Of a stretch of DNA of 64,000 bases, positions 9,941 through 19,806 are shown one piece after another. The position numbers were made by a program, and so were the translations under genes. This DNA is from Actinotignum schaalii FB123-CNA-2 (lineage in GTDB: Bacteria; Actinomycetota; Actinomycetes; Actinomycetales; Actinomycetaceae), in contig NZ_KE150263.1 in assembly GCF_000411135.1 (NCBI RefSeq), positions 62,001 through 126,000 on the forward strand, read 5' to 3'. Each line of letters opens with the position of its first letter. Within the stretch, counting starts at the first letter, position 1. Below the pieces are notes generated by a model that worked only from the letters and a program-made list of their open reading frames with translations, made no database searches and had not been told where the DNA came from.

Positions 9941-11944
9941 GTGGCTGATCCACGCAGCTACCGCCCGGCGCCGTCGTCGATTCCCACCGACCCGGGCGTC
10001 TACCGTTTCGTGGACGGTGAGGGGCGCATTCTTTACGTTGGGAAAGCGAAGAATCTGCGCAACCGGCTCCAGAACTATTTCCAGCCGCCTGAACGCCTCA
10101 TTCCGCGCATCCGCACCATGGTGTATACCGCCACGAATGTGGTGTGGGTGGTGGTGGGGAGTGAAATTGAGGCGCTCACTCTGGAATACTCCTGGATTAA
10201 GGAATTCGAACCGCCCTTCAACGTGATGTTTCGGGATAATAAGTCCTATCCCTACCTGGCGGTGTCCCTGGGGGAGGAGTTCCCGCGGGCATATATCACC
10301 CGGGAAAAGCATCGCAAAGGCACCCTGTACTTCGGGCCGTATACCAAGGTGTGGGCGATCCGGAAAGTGCTGGACGCCCTGCTACCGGTGTTCACCATGC
10401 GCTCGTGTTCCGACGCGGAATTTCGGCGGGCGCAGCGCACTGGGAAACCCTGTTTCAATACTCATATCGGGCTGTGTAATGGGGCCTGCGCCGGGATGGT
10501 GAGCGCGGCGGAGAATCGCGCCGTCGCCGAAGAATTCGTAAAATTCATGGAATCGGATGGTAGCGATTTTATTCGTGCCCGCACCGCGGAGATGAAAAAG
10601 GCAGCCGCCGTGGAAGATTTCGAGCGTGCCGCGAAACTACGCGATGAAATCACCGCAATGACAACCGCAACTGAACGCAATGTAGTGGTCTTCGATTCTA
10701 ATCTCAATGCCGATATTATCGGTCTCGAATCCGATGAAATTGATGCCTCAGTCCAGATTTTTTATGTGCGCGGGGGCAGAATCCGCGGGCAGCGCGGCTG
10801 GGTAACAGAAACCGAAGGTACCGAACCAGCCGATATTATCAACGCGCTACTCCTCCATATTTACGGCAATCCTGAATACGACTCCTACCGCGGGGTAGGC
10901 ACCCAGGGAGATCGAACCGTGCGGGCCGGCACCTCCGTTGATGACCGGGACCACGTACCGCCCGGGGCTATCCCGGGGGAAATCTGGGTGCCGGTCTTCC
11001 CCTCGGACCGCGCGGGGCTGGAGCGCTGGCTTGCTGAACGCCGCGGCGGGCCGGTTCACCTCAAGCGCCCCCAGCGCGGGCCGAAAGCCCAGCTGGCGGA
11101 TACCGTGCACGCGAATGCGAAACAGGCTTTTGACCGCAATAAGCTGGCGCGCGCAGCCGATATTACGGTGCGTTCCCAAGCCCTGGAAGAGCTGCGCATC
11201 GGGCTGGATTTGGATCGCGCTCCGCTGCGCATCGAAGGCTACGATATTTCCCATACCCAGGGTCGCCAGCAGGTTGGCTCCATGGTGGTATTCGAGGACG
11301 GCCTTAAGAAAACCTCCGATTATCGGCATTTTATCGTGCGCGGGCCGGAGGGCCAGGGGGCCCGGGATGATACCGCCGCGATGGACGAAGTGTTACGCCG
11401 GCGATTACACCGTTTGAACGACGCTGCCGCGCACGCCGCCGATGCCGGGGGAGTGGAAGATGAGGGTACGGCTAGTGCCGTTACTGCCGCGGCCGCGCCG
11501 CGTCGTTTCGCCTACCGCCCCGACCTCCTCGTGGTGGACGGCGGGCTGCCGCAGGTCAATGCCGCCCAGCGGGTGGTCGAGGAACTCGGTGCCGATGTGC
11601 GAGTAGTGGGCCTGGCTAAACGTCTGGAAGAAGTGTGGATTCCGGGGGAAGAATTCCCGGTTATTTTCCCGCGCACCTCGCCGGCGCTGCGCCTCCTCCA
11701 GCAACTACGCGATGAATCGCATCGCTTCGCCATTACTTTCCACCGCAAGAAACGGGGTCAGGCGATGACCCGCTCCGCACTTGATGCCATTCCGGGGCTG
11801 GGGCCGGCTAAGCAGAAGAAACTACTGAGCGCTCTTGGCTCGGTCAAACGGATTCGGGAAGCCAGCATTGAGGAACTCACCGAAGTTCCGGGTATTGGCC
11901 CGGTGCTGGCGGCAGCGATTCAAGAAGCACTGCGGGAGAAGTAG
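9941..11944 (+). CDS. uvrC: excinuclease ABC subunit UvrC
   Basis: A 667-residue endonuclease making both incisions. Order of parts: GIY-YIG-type nuclease domain (residues about 15-95, GVYRF...ILYVGKAKNLRNRL), UVR motif near 200-235, RNase H-like domain (IEGYDISHTQGRQQVGSMVVFEDG and LLVVDGGLPQVNAA), and two helix-hairpin-helix motifs at the end (DAIPGLGPAKQKKLL, EVPGIGPVLAAAI). GTG 9941 is preceded by GAGACGAGGAGG at the end of uvrA. There is an Ala/acid-rich insertion near residues 490-520, common in actinobacterial UvrC. Confidence 0.97.
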   Translation: MADPRSYRPAPSSIPTDPGVYRFVDGEGRILYVGKAKNLRNRLQNYFQPPERLIPRIRTMVYTATNVVWVVVGSEIEALTLEYSWIKEFEPPFNVMFRDNKSYPYLAVSLGEEFPRAYITREKHRKGTLYFGPYTKVWAIRKVLDALLPVFTMRSCSDAEFRRAQRTGKPCFNTHIGLCNGACAGMVSAAENRAVAEEFVKFMESDGSDFIRARTAEMKKAAAVEDFERAAKLRDEITAMTTATERNVVVFDSNLNADIIGLESDEIDASVQIFYVRGGRIRGQRGWVTETEGTEPADIINALLLHIYGNPEYDSYRGVGTQGDRTVRAGTSVDDRDHVPPGAIPGEIWVPVFPSDRAGLERWLAERRGGPVHLKRPQRGPKAQLADTVHANAKQAFDRNKLARAADITVRSQALEELRIGLDLDRAPLRIEGYDISHTQGRQQVGSMVVFEDGLKKTSDYRHFIVRGPEGQGARDDTAAMDEVLRRRLHRLNDAAAHAADAGGVEDEGTASAVTAAAAPRRFAYRPDLLVVDGGLPQVNAAQRVVEELGADVRVVGLAKRLEEVWIPGEEFPVIFPRTSPALRLLQQLRDESHRFAITFHRKKRGQAMTRSALDAIPGLGPAKQKKLLSALGSVKRIREASIEELTEVPGIGPVLAAAIQEALREK

Positions 11945-11973
11945 CTCGCGAATCTTTGTGGCATGATGGAGAT

Positions 11974-12921
11974 ATGAGTGACACCCGTGACATTAACGAT
12001 ACGTCCCGTATCCCCGCTGTTCTTCCGGCGGCCGATTGTACAGCTGAGCTTCCGCCGGCCGACGTTCCGGAAATCATTATTGTCACGGGAATGTCCGGGG
12101 CGGGCAGATCCCGAGCGGCTGCCACCCTCGAAGATCTGGGTTGGTACGTGGTGGATAATCTCCCGCCGCGCTTGCTCAGCGCCCTGGCCGGGCTGCTCTC
12201 CGGTAATGGAAAGGTGACCCGCATGGCAGCGGTGGTGGACGTGCGCTCCCGGGAATTCTTCGCTGAGCTCCTGGAAGTTCTTGCCGATCTCACCGCAAGC
12301 GGCATTAACTATCGCATTATTTTCCTCGATGCCGATGATGCTTCCCTGGTGCGGCGCTATGAAAGCGTGCGCCGGCCCCACCCGCTCCAGGGCCACGGAC
12401 GGCTTTTTGATGGCATCACCGCGGAGCGTAAACTCCTGGCGGATCTGCGTAGCCGCGCAGATTCTGTTATTGATACCTCGCGGCTGTCCGTCCACGATCT
12501 TTCTCGCAAAATCCGCCGCCTTGTGGGTGAAACCTCCGGAACAGAAGCCACCCGCGTAACGGTGATGTCTTTCGGTTTCAAATACGGCCTGCCCCTGGAT
12601 GCTGATAACGTGGCCGATGTGCGCTTCCTGCCGAATCCCTACTGGATTACCGAGTTGCGCCACCTGAGCGGTCACGATAAACCGGTGGCGAATTTCGTGC
12701 TGGAACAGGACGGCGCAGAGGCTTTCGTGCAGGAGTACTCCCATCTTATCCACACAATCCTGGCCGGATACGCCCGCGAACTCAAGCCCTTCACCACTAT
12801 CGCGATTGGCTGCACCGGCGGAAAACACCGTTCGGTGGCTATCGCGGAAGCGGTATCCGAAGCTCTACGCGCCGCCGGGCACTCGGTACGTACAATTCAT
12901 CGTGATTTGGGGCGTGAATAA
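11974..12921 (+). CDS. rapZ: RapZ family nucleotide-binding protein (RNase adapter)
   Basis: A 315-residue P-loop protein of the RapZ/YvcJ family. The N-terminal Walker A is GMSGAGRS (Lys replaced by Arg, as often seen in this family), followed by DLGWYVVDNLP; the C-terminal half has SFGFKYGLPLDADNVADVRFLPNP and the GCTGGKHRSVAIAE ligand-binding motif. In E. coli the family steers RNase E to glmZ; in actinobacteria its role is not settled. Start chosen at ATG 11974 with GGAG upstream. Its stop overlaps the start of the next gene (TAATG). The trio with yvcK and whiA is highly conserved in Gram-positive bacteria. Confidence 0.95.
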   Translation: MSDTRDINDTSRIPAVLPAADCTAELPPADVPEIIIVTGMSGAGRSRAAATLEDLGWYVVDNLPPRLLSALAGLLSGNGKVTRMAAVVDVRSREFFAELLEVLADLTASGINYRIIFLDADDASLVRRYESVRRPHPLQGHGRLFDGITAERKLLADLRSRADSVIDTSRLSVHDLSRKIRRLVGETSGTEATRVTVMSFGFKYGLPLDADNVADVRFLPNPYWITELRHLSGHDKPVANFVLEQDGAEAFVQEYSHLIHTILAGYARELKPFTTIAIGCTGGKHRSVAIAEAVSEALRAAGHSVRTIHRDLGRE

Positions 12922-13877
12922 TGGGTGGGCGCGGTAGTCGCGGCCCGCGTGTCGTCGCCCTCGGGGGCGGTCACGGCTTATACGCGTCACTTTCGGCCTT
13001 GCGGCTCATCACCCAAAATATCACCGCCGTGGTTACTGTTGCGGACGACGGCGGCTCCTCGGGGCGCTTGCGCAATGAATTTAACGTGATTCCACCCGGA
13101 GATTTACGTATGGCCCTTTCGGCGCTGTGTGACGACGGCGAATGGGGCCAAACCTGGCGCGATGTTCTCCAATACCGTTTCTCTTCCGAGGGGCCGCTTA
13201 ACGGCCACGCCATGGGTAACCTCCTCATTGTTTCTATGTGGGAGCAATTGGGGAGTACAGTTTCCGGCCTCGACTGGGTGGGTCAGCTTCTGCGCATTGA
13301 CGGCCGCGTGCTACCTATGTCTCCTATTCCCCTGGAGATTGAGGCGCGGGTGATTGACGAGGAAGACGGCCCCCAGCTCTACCGCGGGCAGGTGGCGGTA
13401 GCAACAGCCCGTGGAAGGGTGGAACACGTCAGCCTTATTCCAGAGAATCCTCCCGCCCAGCCCGAAGCGGTTGCCGCTATTGACGAGGCCGATTGGATCG
13501 TTTTCGGACCGGGATCCTGGTATACCTCTGTCATTCCCCATCTCATGGTTCCTGATTTGCACACGGCCCTCGTGCGTTCCCCGGCTCGGCGGGTACTTGC
13601 CCTCAATCTCCGTAACGAGCGTGAAACATGGGGAATGAGCGCCGCTGATCATATTCGTTCTTTTGCTCGCCATGCTCCGGATCTGCGTATTGACGTGGTG
13701 GTGGCCGATCCGCGCAGCGTGGATGACATCGGCGAAGTCGCAGCGGAAGCTGAAGGCATTGGGGCCACGCTTATGCTGCGACAGGTTAGAATGGGCGATA
13801 ATCGCGCACGTCACGATGCGTTGCGTTTGGCCGCTGCCTATCGGGATGCCTTCGAAGGCGTCATGGGAGATTCCTAA
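12921..13877 (+). CDS. yvcK: YvcK/CofD-like gluconeogenesis factor
   Basis: A 318-residue protein of the CofD-like fold. It has VVALGGGHGLYASLSALR at the N terminus, VADDGGSSGRLRNEF and IPPGDLRMALSAL, all typical of YvcK/YbhK (MgfK). The family binds UDP-sugars and is needed for cell-wall integrity on gluconeogenic carbon. Its ATG overlaps the rapZ stop by one base, so translation is coupled. whiA starts 82 nt downstream. Confidence 0.95.
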   Translation: MGGRGSRGPRVVALGGGHGLYASLSALRLITQNITAVVTVADDGGSSGRLRNEFNVIPPGDLRMALSALCDDGEWGQTWRDVLQYRFSSEGPLNGHAMGNLLIVSMWEQLGSTVSGLDWVGQLLRIDGRVLPMSPIPLEIEARVIDEEDGPQLYRGQVAVATARGRVEHVSLIPENPPAQPEAVAAIDEADWIVFGPGSWYTSVIPHLMVPDLHTALVRSPARRVLALNLRNERETWGMSAADHIRSFARHAPDLRIDVVVADPRSVDDIGEVAAEAEGIGATLMLRQVRMGDNRARHDALRLAAAYRDAFEGVMGDS

Positions 13878-13959
13878 ATCGGGAACTCGCGCACGGAAGA
13901 ATCCACAACTGGGATATTTCCTGCTGAGCAGCGGTCCCACCATAGGAGGAAGGGGAGTC

Positions 13960-14946
13960 GTGTCCGCGTTAACACGTACGGTGAAAGATGAGCTAGCCAC
14001 CGTTACGCCGGCCTCGCTTTCCGCCGCTCTGGCTGAACTCACCGCGATGTTCCGGTACGGCGGGGGATTGGCCGTGCGTTCGCGCACCCTCGAACTCGTG
14101 GCTGAGCTGGGCCACCGAGCAACCGCGCAACGCCTGTGGGAATTGGTGCGCCAGCTTTTCTCCGTGGAACCGGAACTTCTCTCGGTTTCCTCGCAGATGC
14201 GCCAGGGGCAACGTTTCCTGGTTCGTTCTTCGGAAAACACCGAACGCATTGCGGTGAAACTCGGCCTCCTAGACGCGCACGGGCGGCCGGTGCGGGGGCT
14301 ACCTCCCTCGGTCGTTGGTGGCTCAAAAGCCGATGCGGGAGCAGCCTGGCGCGGAGCTTTCCTCGCGCGAGGTACCCTCATGGAGCCCGGGCGCAATGCT
14401 TCCCTTGAGATTATTTGCCCGCGCCTGGAGGCCGCCTATGCCCTGGGTGGGCTGGCACGCCGCCTTGATATCCCCTACCGGGTACGTGAATCGCGCGGTG
14501 CCCACCGTATCGATATCCGCGGGGGAGAAGCTATCTCCGATATGCTCACCCGGATGGGCGCCAATGATGCCGTGCTGCGTTGGGAAGAGTTACGCGTGGA
14601 ACGGGAAGTACACGGCACGGTTAATCGTCTTGCTAATTTCGACGACGCAAATATGCGCCGCAGTGCCGATGCCGCTGTCATCGCGGTGATTCGGGTCAAG
14701 CGAGCATTCGAAATTCTCGGCACGGATGTTCCGGAGAATTTGCGGGCAGCCGGCGAAGCCCGCATCGCCCACCCGGAAGATTCTCTCAACCTGCTCGGGG
14801 AGCAGCTCACGCCGCGCGCCACCAAAGATGCCGTGGCCGGCCGGTTGCGTCGCTTGAATTCTATGGCTGATAAGCGGGCCAAGGAGCTGGGCATTCCGGA
14901 CACCATGGCCGCGGTGCGTGCCGCAGGGCACAGCGCAATATCCTAA
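13960..14946 (+). CDS. whiA: sporulation/cell-division regulator WhiA
   Basis: A 328-residue DNA-binding protein with an N-terminal degenerate LAGLIDADG homing-endonuclease-like domain (about residues 15-215, with AAWRGAFLARGTLMEPGR) and a C-terminal helix-turn-helix (ENLRAAGEARIAHPEDSLNLLGEQL...TKDAVAGRLRRLNSMADKRA). GTG 13960 is chosen because TAGGAGGAAGGGGAG sits before it; the frame is open further upstream but overlaps yvcK. In streptomycetes WhiA acts with WhiB on division genes; here it should be a general division regulator. Confidence 0.95.
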   Translation: MSALTRTVKDELATVTPASLSAALAELTAMFRYGGGLAVRSRTLELVAELGHRATAQRLWELVRQLFSVEPELLSVSSQMRQGQRFLVRSSENTERIAVKLGLLDAHGRPVRGLPPSVVGGSKADAGAAWRGAFLARGTLMEPGRNASLEIICPRLEAAYALGGLARRLDIPYRVRESRGAHRIDIRGGEAISDMLTRMGANDAVLRWEELRVEREVHGTVNRLANFDDANMRRSADAAVIAVIRVKRAFEILGTDVPENLRAAGEARIAHPEDSLNLLGEQLTPRATKDAVAGRLRRLNSMADKRAKELGIPDTMAAVRAAGHSAIS

Positions 14947-15090
14947 CGCGCGTAGCGCGTTCGCCGTCGTCGAAAAAACTAACAATCAAGAATGGGACTA
15001 AGGGCGTGTTATGCCGCTGTCGGGTTTCGCTCTGTGCCAAAGTTCGCAAGGTGCTTCCCGTTGGCATTAGCCCAAGCCGAACGTGACCGG

Positions 15091-15096
15091 TAGAAT
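15091..15096 (+). promoter_or_regulatory. putative -10 box of gapA
   Basis: TAGAAT lies 95 nt upstream of the gapA start and is the best -10 candidate in the whiA-gapA gap. It leaves a leader of roughly 85-90 nt with strong secondary structure. Confidence 0.4.
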
Positions 15097-15107
15097 AGCT
15101 AGTGGTT

Positions 15108-15149
15108 CCGAGAGAAGTTCTCGGACGGACTTCTCAAAGACAAGAAGTC
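15108..15149 (+). promoter_or_regulatory. two consecutive hairpins in the gapA leader
   Basis: Hairpin 1 is CCGAGA (15108-15113) with TCTCGG (15119-15124). Hairpin 2 is GACTTCT (15128-15134) with AGAAGTC (15143-15149). Neither ends in a T-run. They may stabilise the 5' end of an abundant glycolytic mRNA or be regulatory. Confidence 0.4.
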
Positions 15150-15187
15150 GAGTTGGAAACGCGCTAGCTGGCGCGTGAGGAGGATAA

Positions 15188-16198
<1,011 letters not shown>

Positions 16199-16220
16199 AG
16201 ATCAAGCGATGAGCTGATGT

Positions 16221-16254
16221 GAAGCCCGTGCGTGCGCTAGCGCGCACGGGCTTC
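16221..16254 (+). terminator. 12-bp hairpin between gapA and pgk
   Basis: GAAGCCCGTGCG (16221-16232) pairs perfectly with 16243-16254 around a 10-nt loop. No T-run follows. It may be an attenuator or an mRNA-stability element that uncouples gapA levels from pgk-tpiA. Confidence 0.5.
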
Positions 16255-16273
16255 CCTACGCGAAAGGAAAAAT

Positions 16274-17464
16274 ATGAGGACTATTGAATCGCTCGGTGAC
16301 CTCACCGGCAAGAAGGTTTTTGTTCGTTCTGATTTCAACGTTCCGCTGGATGGGGATCACATTACCGACGACGGCCGTATCCGCGCCGCGCTGCCCACCA
16401 TCAAGCGTCTCCTCGATGCCAAGGCGAAGGTCATCGTTACCGCGCACCTGGGCCGGCCCAAGGGCGAACCGAAGCCGGAATTCTCCCTGGCTCCTGTCGC
16501 TAAGCGCCTCGGTGAACTCCTCGGCCGTGATGTTCCCCTCGCGGAAGATACCGTGGGTCCGGATGCTAAGGCTAAGATTGACGCCCTGAACGACGGCGAT
16601 ATTGTGCTGCTGCAGAACGTGCGCTACGACAAGCGTGAAGATTCCAAGGTTGATGCTGACCGTGAGGCTCTCGCAAAGGAATACGCTGCACTGGCCGATG
16701 TCTTCGTGTCCGACGGTTTCGGTGTTGTCCACCGCAAGCAGGCCTCGGTTTACGATATTGCAAAGTTGCTGCCTTCGGCTGCCGGCGAACTCGTTGCCAA
16801 GGAAATTAATTCGCTGTCCAAGGCCACCGCAAATCCGGAGCGTCCCTACACTGTGGTGCTCGGTGGCTCCAAGGTTTCCGATAAGATCGGCGTGATTGAG
16901 AACCTTCTGGATAAGGCGGATGTTCTCCTCATCGGCGGCGGTATGGCCTTTACCTTCCTGCGCGCCAAGGGCTATGAGATTGGCTCCTCGCTGTGCGAAG
17001 ATGACCAGATCGACAAGGCCCGCGAGTACCTTGAAACCGCTTCCAATAAGGGCGTGGAGCTGCTCCTGCCGGTTGACGTTGTCGTCGCCGATAAGTTTGA
17101 TAAGGATGCAGAATCCGAAATTGTTTCCGCTTCCGATATGCCCGCCAATGGCATGGGCCTGGACATCGGGCCGGAAACCGTATCTGAGTACGCGGAGAAG
17201 ATCGCTTCCTCGAAGACGATCGTTTGGAATGGCCCCATGGGTGTCTTCGAGTTCCCGGCCTTCGCTGAGGGCACGAAGGGCGTTGCCCAGGCCATGCAGG
17301 ATGCCGAAGGCTTCACCATCGTTGGTGGCGGTGACTCCGCGGCTGCCGTGCGCATCCTCGGTTTCGACGAAGAGAAGTTCAACCATATTTCCACCGGCGG
17401 TGGCGCTTCCCTCGAATTCCTCGAGGGTAAGACCCTGCCCGGTATCGCTGTTCTGGAGGATTAA
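16274..17464 (+). CDS. pgk: phosphoglycerate kinase
   Basis: A 396-residue enzyme transferring phosphate from 1,3-bisphosphoglycerate to ADP. Motifs: [10 protein letters not shown] at the N terminus, HLGRPKG, the nucleotide-binding [14 protein letters not shown], and [10 protein letters not shown] near the C terminus. ATG 16274 follows GAAAGGAAAAAT. Its stop overlaps the tpiA start (TAATG), so the two are translationally coupled. Confidence 0.98.
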   Translation: MRTIESLGDLTGKKVFVRSDFNVPLDGDHITDDGRIRAALPTIKRLLDAKAKVIVTAHLGRPKGEPKPEFSLAPVAKRLGELLGRDVPLAEDTVGPDAKAKIDALNDGDIVLLQNVRYDKREDSKVDADREALAKEYAALADVFVSDGFGVVHRKQASVYDIAKLLPSAAGELVAKEINSLSKATANPERPYTVVLGGSKVSDKIGVIENLLDKADVLLIGGGMAFTFLRAKGYEIGSSLCEDDQIDKAREYLETASNKGVELLLPVDVVVADKFDKDAESEIVSASDMPANGMGLDIGPETVSEYAEKIASSKTIVWNGPMGVFEFPAFAEGTKGVAQAMQDAEGFTIVGGGDSAAAVRILGFDEEKFNHISTGGGASLEFLEGKTLPGIAVLED

Positions 17465-18240
17465 TGGCACGCACCCCCCTGATGGCGGGTAACTGGAAGA
17501 TGAATATGGATCATCTTGAGGCTACCCACCTTGTGCAAAAAGTCGCGTGGACCCTGGATGATGCAGGTTTCACCTACGGTGATGTAGACGTGGCGGTTTT
17601 CGCCCCCTACACCGATCTGCGGTCTATCCAGACCCTGTGCGAATCGGATGAGCTCCGCATTGCCTACGGTGCTCAGGATGTGTCCGTGCATGACGAAGGC
17701 GCCTACACCGGTGAAATCTCCACCTCGATGCTTTCCAAGCTCGGGTGCAGCTACGTCATCGTGGGTCATTCGGAGCGGCGCGCCTACCACGGCGAAAGCA
17801 ATGAACTCATTGGCCAGAAGGCACAGAAGGTTCTTGGCGCTGGCATGACGCCCATCGTCTGCTGCGGTGAGGAACTCGAGGTGCGTAAGGAAGGCCGGCA
17901 CGTCGAGTACGTCGTCTCTCAGATTGATGAACTCTTCGCTGGTTTCCAGGCAGCGGATGTGGCCAAACTCGTTATCGCCTACGAACCCATCTGGGCTATT
18001 GGCACCGGTGAAGTGGCCACCCCGGAAGACGCCCAGGAAGTCTGCGGTGCCATCCGGGCTCGCATCGAGGAAACCTTCGGTGCGGAGGCAGCTGCTGCGG
18101 TTCGCATCCAGTACGGCGGATCGGTCAAGGCGGCTAACGTCCAGGAGATTATGGCCCAGCCTGATGTTGACGGTGCCCTCGTGGGTGGCGCCAGCCTCAA
18201 GGCGGAGGAATTCGCGAAGATCGTGATGTTCCGCGGCTAA
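17464..18240 (+). CDS. tpiA: triosephosphate isomerase
   Basis: A 258-residue TIM-barrel enzyme interconverting dihydroxyacetone phosphate and glyceraldehyde-3-phosphate. It has AGNWKMN (substrate Lys), VGHSERR (catalytic His region) and the [11 protein letters not shown] motif with the catalytic Glu and flexible loop, then YGGSVKAAN for phosphate binding. It starts one base inside the pgk stop and is followed by a strong terminator. Confidence 0.98.
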   Translation: MARTPLMAGNWKMNMDHLEATHLVQKVAWTLDDAGFTYGDVDVAVFAPYTDLRSIQTLCESDELRIAYGAQDVSVHDEGAYTGEISTSMLSKLGCSYVIVGHSERRAYHGESNELIGQKAQKVLGAGMTPIVCCGEELEVRKEGRHVEYVVSQIDELFAGFQAADVAKLVIAYEPIWAIGTGEVATPEDAQEVCGAIRARIEETFGAEAAAAVRIQYGGSVKAANVQEIMAQPDVDGALVGGASLKAEEFAKIVMFRG

Positions 18241-18290
18241 AAAGGATAGCGGCTAGGAACGATCACCGCGGTGTACCGGCCTGGCCCTCG

Positions 18291-18330
18291 CGTGCGGGGT
18301 GGGATTCTTCCCACCCCGCACGTTTTATTT
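18291..18330 (+). terminator. intrinsic terminator of the pgk-tpiA transcript
   Basis: A perfect 14-bp stem (18291-18304 with 18309-18322), a 4-nt loop and the T-rich tail TTTTATTT. This is the clearest Rho-independent terminator in the window. Confidence 0.9.
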
Positions 18331-18352
18331 CCCGCTGGCCGGTGTCACCAGG

Positions 18353-18358
18353 TACACT
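18353..18358 (+). promoter_or_regulatory. putative -10 box of secG
   Basis: TACACT lies between the tpiA terminator and secG. It suggests secG has its own promoter and a leader of about 50 nt. Confidence 0.4.
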
Positions 18359-18411
18359 AACCAAGGACTCTATTACTCTCCGGGTGCACGAAGCATCCGA
18401 AAGGACTGGAA

Positions 18412-18657
18412 ATGAAAGCTTTGCTCATTACCTGCGAAGTACTTATGCTCATCACCAGCATCTTCCTCACGCTCTCCATCTTGCTGCACAAAGGCAAGGG
18501 CGGCGGTATCTCCGATATGTTCGGTGGAGGTATTTCCACGTCCATGCGTTCCTCCGGGGTAGCCGAGCGCAACCTCAACCGTATCACCGTGGTGCTGGCC
18601 CTCATCTGGGGCATTTCCATTATTCTTATTGGTCTCATTGTCAAGGTCGGCATCTAA
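18412..18657 (+). CDS. secG: preprotein translocase subunit SecG
   Basis: An 81-residue protein with two membrane helices (about 5-25 and 58-78) separated by a Gly-rich loop (KGKGGGISDMFGGG), the usual SecG design. It assists SecYE-SecA in protein export. AAAGGA precedes ATG 18412. Position after tpiA is conserved in actinobacteria. Confidence 0.93.
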   Translation: MKALLITCEVLMLITSIFLTLSILLHKGKGGGISDMFGGGISTSMRSSGVAERNLNRITVVLALIWGISIILIGLIVKVGI

Positions 18658-18699
18658 GCCCGGAGAGTTTTTACAAGGCGTTAATATAGCCTTTAAGCG

Positions 18700-18736
18700 G
18701 CGGGGCCGGTACGTAGATATTACGTACCGGCCCCGC
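18700..18736 (+). terminator. 16-bp hairpin after secG
   Basis: GCGGGGCCGGTACGTA (18700-18715) pairs perfectly with 18721-18736 around a 5-nt loop. It lies between secG and convergent opcA and may serve both strands. It has no T-run. Confidence 0.6.
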
Positions 18737-18810
18737 TTCGCACGCTGCTTCTCGCGGCTGAGTGCATCACGTTGCGTACAACAGCGCTATCCGTCTACGG
18801 CTGCAACAGG

Positions 18811-19752
18811 TTATACATCCACATCCGCGGGAGAATAATCCAGCAGGGGGAGTCCCTTAGTCAGAACCTCGCCGTAGGCGGTATCGGGATTGAGGTCGCG
18901 CAGATCCTCGATGAGCATCGCTTCAAGGCTGCGCACCGGCAAAGATACTTCCTGGGGAGCCCGGCCCGGGCGCAGCATCATGCCGTGATCATTGCCCGGG
19001 GTGCGATGCAGACTGAGGGCTGCGTCGTCGTTCAAGAAAATTTCCACGCCAGTAATCGGAGCGCCCTCCTGCGGCTCTATCTCCACCGGGACGTCGAGGC
19101 GCAGCCGCAGCCACGCGGCGAGCAAGAAAAGGGAGGAACGGTGCGGGCGCCCCCATACCTTCGCGCCGGTAATGGTGCGGCCCGGGAATTCATCGACCAT
19201 GGAAGCGATGTAATTGCGCCACAGGGTGGTGCCCGCCCAGCCCAGGTCGGTATCCCCGGGAACGTAATTGGCGGAAAGATGCTGGAGCGCCAGAGCCGGA
19301 TGATCGGCGGTGCGGGTGGTGGTAATGCGGCGCTGCGCGATGCGCCCGGCCTCGGTAGCCGCGGGGTTTTCCGGCATATTCTGAATCCACCACGTCACCA
19401 CGGGAGTATCGGGGAGCAGCAGCGGGGTGACCAACGTATCCACATTCTCCGCGGCACCCGCGTGCGCGCGCAAAATAACGATCTCGGAAGCACCGGCCTC
19501 GGATCCGGTGCGGATTTCCGCATCGAGACGGGCGGTTTCCCCGGCTACCGGCAGTACCGCGATAATCCGCGAAGGATGGGCGCGAGAGGCTCCGGCCGCC
19601 GCTTCGAGAGCGTCGCGCACCCCACCCTCGGTATGCGCCACAATAATGAGGGTGAGGACCCTCCCGAGGGCTCCCACCCCGGAAGTTCCGCGCAATTGAT
19701 CAAGCTGCTGGCCCACCTGGGCAGACGTGATATCGGCAATATGGTTAATCAT
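18811..19752 (-). CDS. opcA: glucose-6-phosphate dehydrogenase assembly protein OpcA
   Basis: A 313-residue protein of the OpcA family, found almost only in actinobacteria and cyanobacteria next to zwf. Family features: central VTWWIQNMPENPAATEAGRIAQRRITTT, then DLGWAGTTLWRNYIASMVDE and the C-terminal EVLTKGLPLL. It is needed for full activity of G6PDH. Its ATG lies about 55 nt after the zwf stop on the same strand. Confidence 0.92.
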   Translation of the reverse strand: MINHIADITSAQVGQQLDQLRGTSGVGALGRVLTLIIVAHTEGGVRDALEAAAGASRAHPSRIIAVLPVAGETARLDAEIRTGSEAGASEIVILRAHAGAAENVDTLVTPLLLPDTPVVTWWIQNMPENPAATEAGRIAQRRITTTRTADHPALALQHLSANYVPGDTDLGWAGTTLWRNYIASMVDEFPGRTITGAKVWGRPHRSSLFLLAAWLRLRLDVPVEIEPQEGAPITGVEIFLNDDAALSLHRTPGNDHGMMLRPGRAPQEVSLPVRSLEAMLIEDLRDLNPDTAYGEVLTKGLPLLDYSPADVDV

Positions 19753-19806
19753 GAAGCTTCCTCGGATCTTTCAGGTACGGGATAGGGTCCGCTGAGGGGT
19801 GCCGGC